Below the pieces are notes generated by a model that was given only the letters and a program-made list of their open reading frames with translations, did no database searches and was not told the DNA's origin. Below, in pieces: positions 5,276-5,731 of a stretch of 5,731 nucleotides of DNA. The position numbers were made by a program, and so were the translations under genes. Source of the DNA: Pseudothermotoga sp. Lineage in GTDB: Bacteria; Thermotogota; Thermotogae; Thermotogales; DSM-5069. Numbering within the stretch: the first letter of the stretch is position 1; each line of letters opens with the position of its first letter. The stretch is taken from assembly GCA_028276125.1 (NCBI GenBank), contig JAPYWY010000115.1, positions 1 through 5,731 on the forward strand, in the 5' to 3' direction.

Positions 5276-5731
5276 ATGAAGATAAGAGAATTGCTGAAAG
5301 CGTATGCACAGAGAAAGCTCCGACCCCGAGAAATCGTCGAGGAATGTTTCAGAAAGATAGAGGATCAAAAGCACCTAGGAGCCTTCATAAGCCTCGATTA
5401 CGATGGGGCGATGAGAACGGCTCAGATGTTGGAAGAGTCTTTCAAGAAGGAGCTTCCACCCCTGTACGGAGTGCCCGTGGCTGTGAAAGATCTGATCGAC
5501 GTTGCGGGTTTGAAGACGACGGCCGGAAGCTTGTTTTTCAAGGACAACGTTGCGAGACAGGATGCCTTCGTGGTGCAACAACTGAAGAATGCGGGAGCAA
5601 TAATCTTGGGAAAAACGAACCTGCACGAGATCGCGCTCGGTGTCACGAACAACAATCCGCACTTTGGACCATGCAGAAATCCGTACGATCCAAAGAGGAT
5701 CTCCGGTGGTTCGTCCGGAGGTTCCGCGGTC
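5276..5731 (+). CDS. Amidase-signature family hydrolase (N-terminal 152 residues; continues beyond the window)
   Basis: This is the first part of a serine amidohydrolase that uses a Ser-cisSer-Lys triad to cleave amide bonds. Lys71 in LYGVPVAVKDLIDVAG is the triad lysine. S146 in ISGGSSGGSA fits the cis-serine. The nucleophilic serine, normally about 24 residues further on, is outside the window. The wording KDLIDVAGLKTTAGS and GKTNLHEIALGVTNNNPHFGP resembles general amidases (peptide amidase, allophanate hydrolase and similar) more than GatA, which usually has KDN at the lysine and a DEFAMG motif. The ATG at 5276 is preferred, with GAGGTGA (5264..5270) five bases upstream; a GTG at 5273 is possible. 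Next to a dipeptide epimerase, an amidase for small peptides or amino acid amides is reasonable, but the substrate is not shown. Confidence 0.87.
   Translation, partial: MKIRELLKAYAQRKLRPREIVEECFRKIEDQKHLGAFISLDYDGAMRTAQMLEESFKKELPPLYGVPVAVKDLIDVAGLKTTAGSLFFKDNVARQDAFVVQQLKNAGAIILGKTNLHEIALGVTNNNPHFGPCRNPYDPKRISGGSSGGSAV

Noticed and set aside
3033..5309. Several long minus-strand open frames opposite the transglutaminase and epimerase genes
   Set aside because: They are mirror images of confidently identified genes, with no recognisable domains and no promoters or ribosome sites of their own.
5276..5731. Calling the amidase gatA (glutamyl-tRNA amidotransferase subunit A)
   Set aside because: The wording around the triad lysine (KDLIDVAG) and the LHEIALG stretch fits general amidases better than GatA, and the neighbours are not gatB or gatC.
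1..5731. tRNA or rRNA genes, CRISPR arrays, insertion sequences, attachment sites
   Set aside because: No cloverleaf, spaced long repeats, transposase motifs or terminal inverted repeats were found. Almost all the DNA outside 1820..2047 is accounted for by genes.

Overview
The window looks like chromosomal DNA from a thermophilic bacterium of the Thermotogota, near Thermotoga or Pseudothermotoga. The evidence is the close resemblance, from memory, of the protein at 4239..5270 to the Thermotoga maritima dipeptide epimerase TM0006, the mixed AGA/AGG and CGN arginine codons, the roughly balanced base composition, the highly charged proteins, the strong AAGGAGG-type ribosome binding sites and the frequent GTG starts. 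Species cannot be fixed without a search.

The layout is two divergent operons leaving one 228-base control region (1820..2047). Leftward (minus strand) runs a carbohydrate-type ABC importer: a secreted, non-lipidated solute-binding protein of 526 residues (239..1819), then, with an ATGA overlap, an inner-membrane permease cut off by the window edge (1..242). Rightward (plus strand) runs a tightly packed set of four genes with no signal peptides. They are a TIM-barrel protein of the xylose-isomerase/endonuclease IV fold (2048..2920), a transglutaminase-fold protein with an intact Cys-His-Asp triad (2913..4235), an enolase-superfamily dipeptide epimerase (4239..5270) and the start of an amidase-signature enzyme (5276..5731). 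Overlaps and gaps of a few bases imply one translationally coupled transcript.

The control region is the most structured non-coding DNA here. The leftward promoter is near-consensus (TTGACA, 17-base spacer, TATAGT). The rightward gene has a perfect TATAAT with a poor -35. The two -10 elements lie side by side on opposite strands inside a small inverted repeat (1963..1977), so the promoters overlap and should compete for RNA polymerase. TTACGA recurs in 10-base helical phase (1984, 2014, 2024), and three short palindromes lie in the transcribed leader of the transporter side. These are candidate operators.

My reading, as inference, is that the plus-strand genes form an intracellular route for breaking down or remodelling small peptides: a papain-like hydrolase, an epimerase acting on L-Ala-X dipeptides and an amidase, with a metal-dependent TIM-barrel enzyme. 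It resembles in logic the Bacillus ykf genes for murein peptide salvage, but with different hydrolase families. Shared control with a sugar-type importer would suit an imported substrate carrying both sugar and peptide, though nothing in the sequence proves this.
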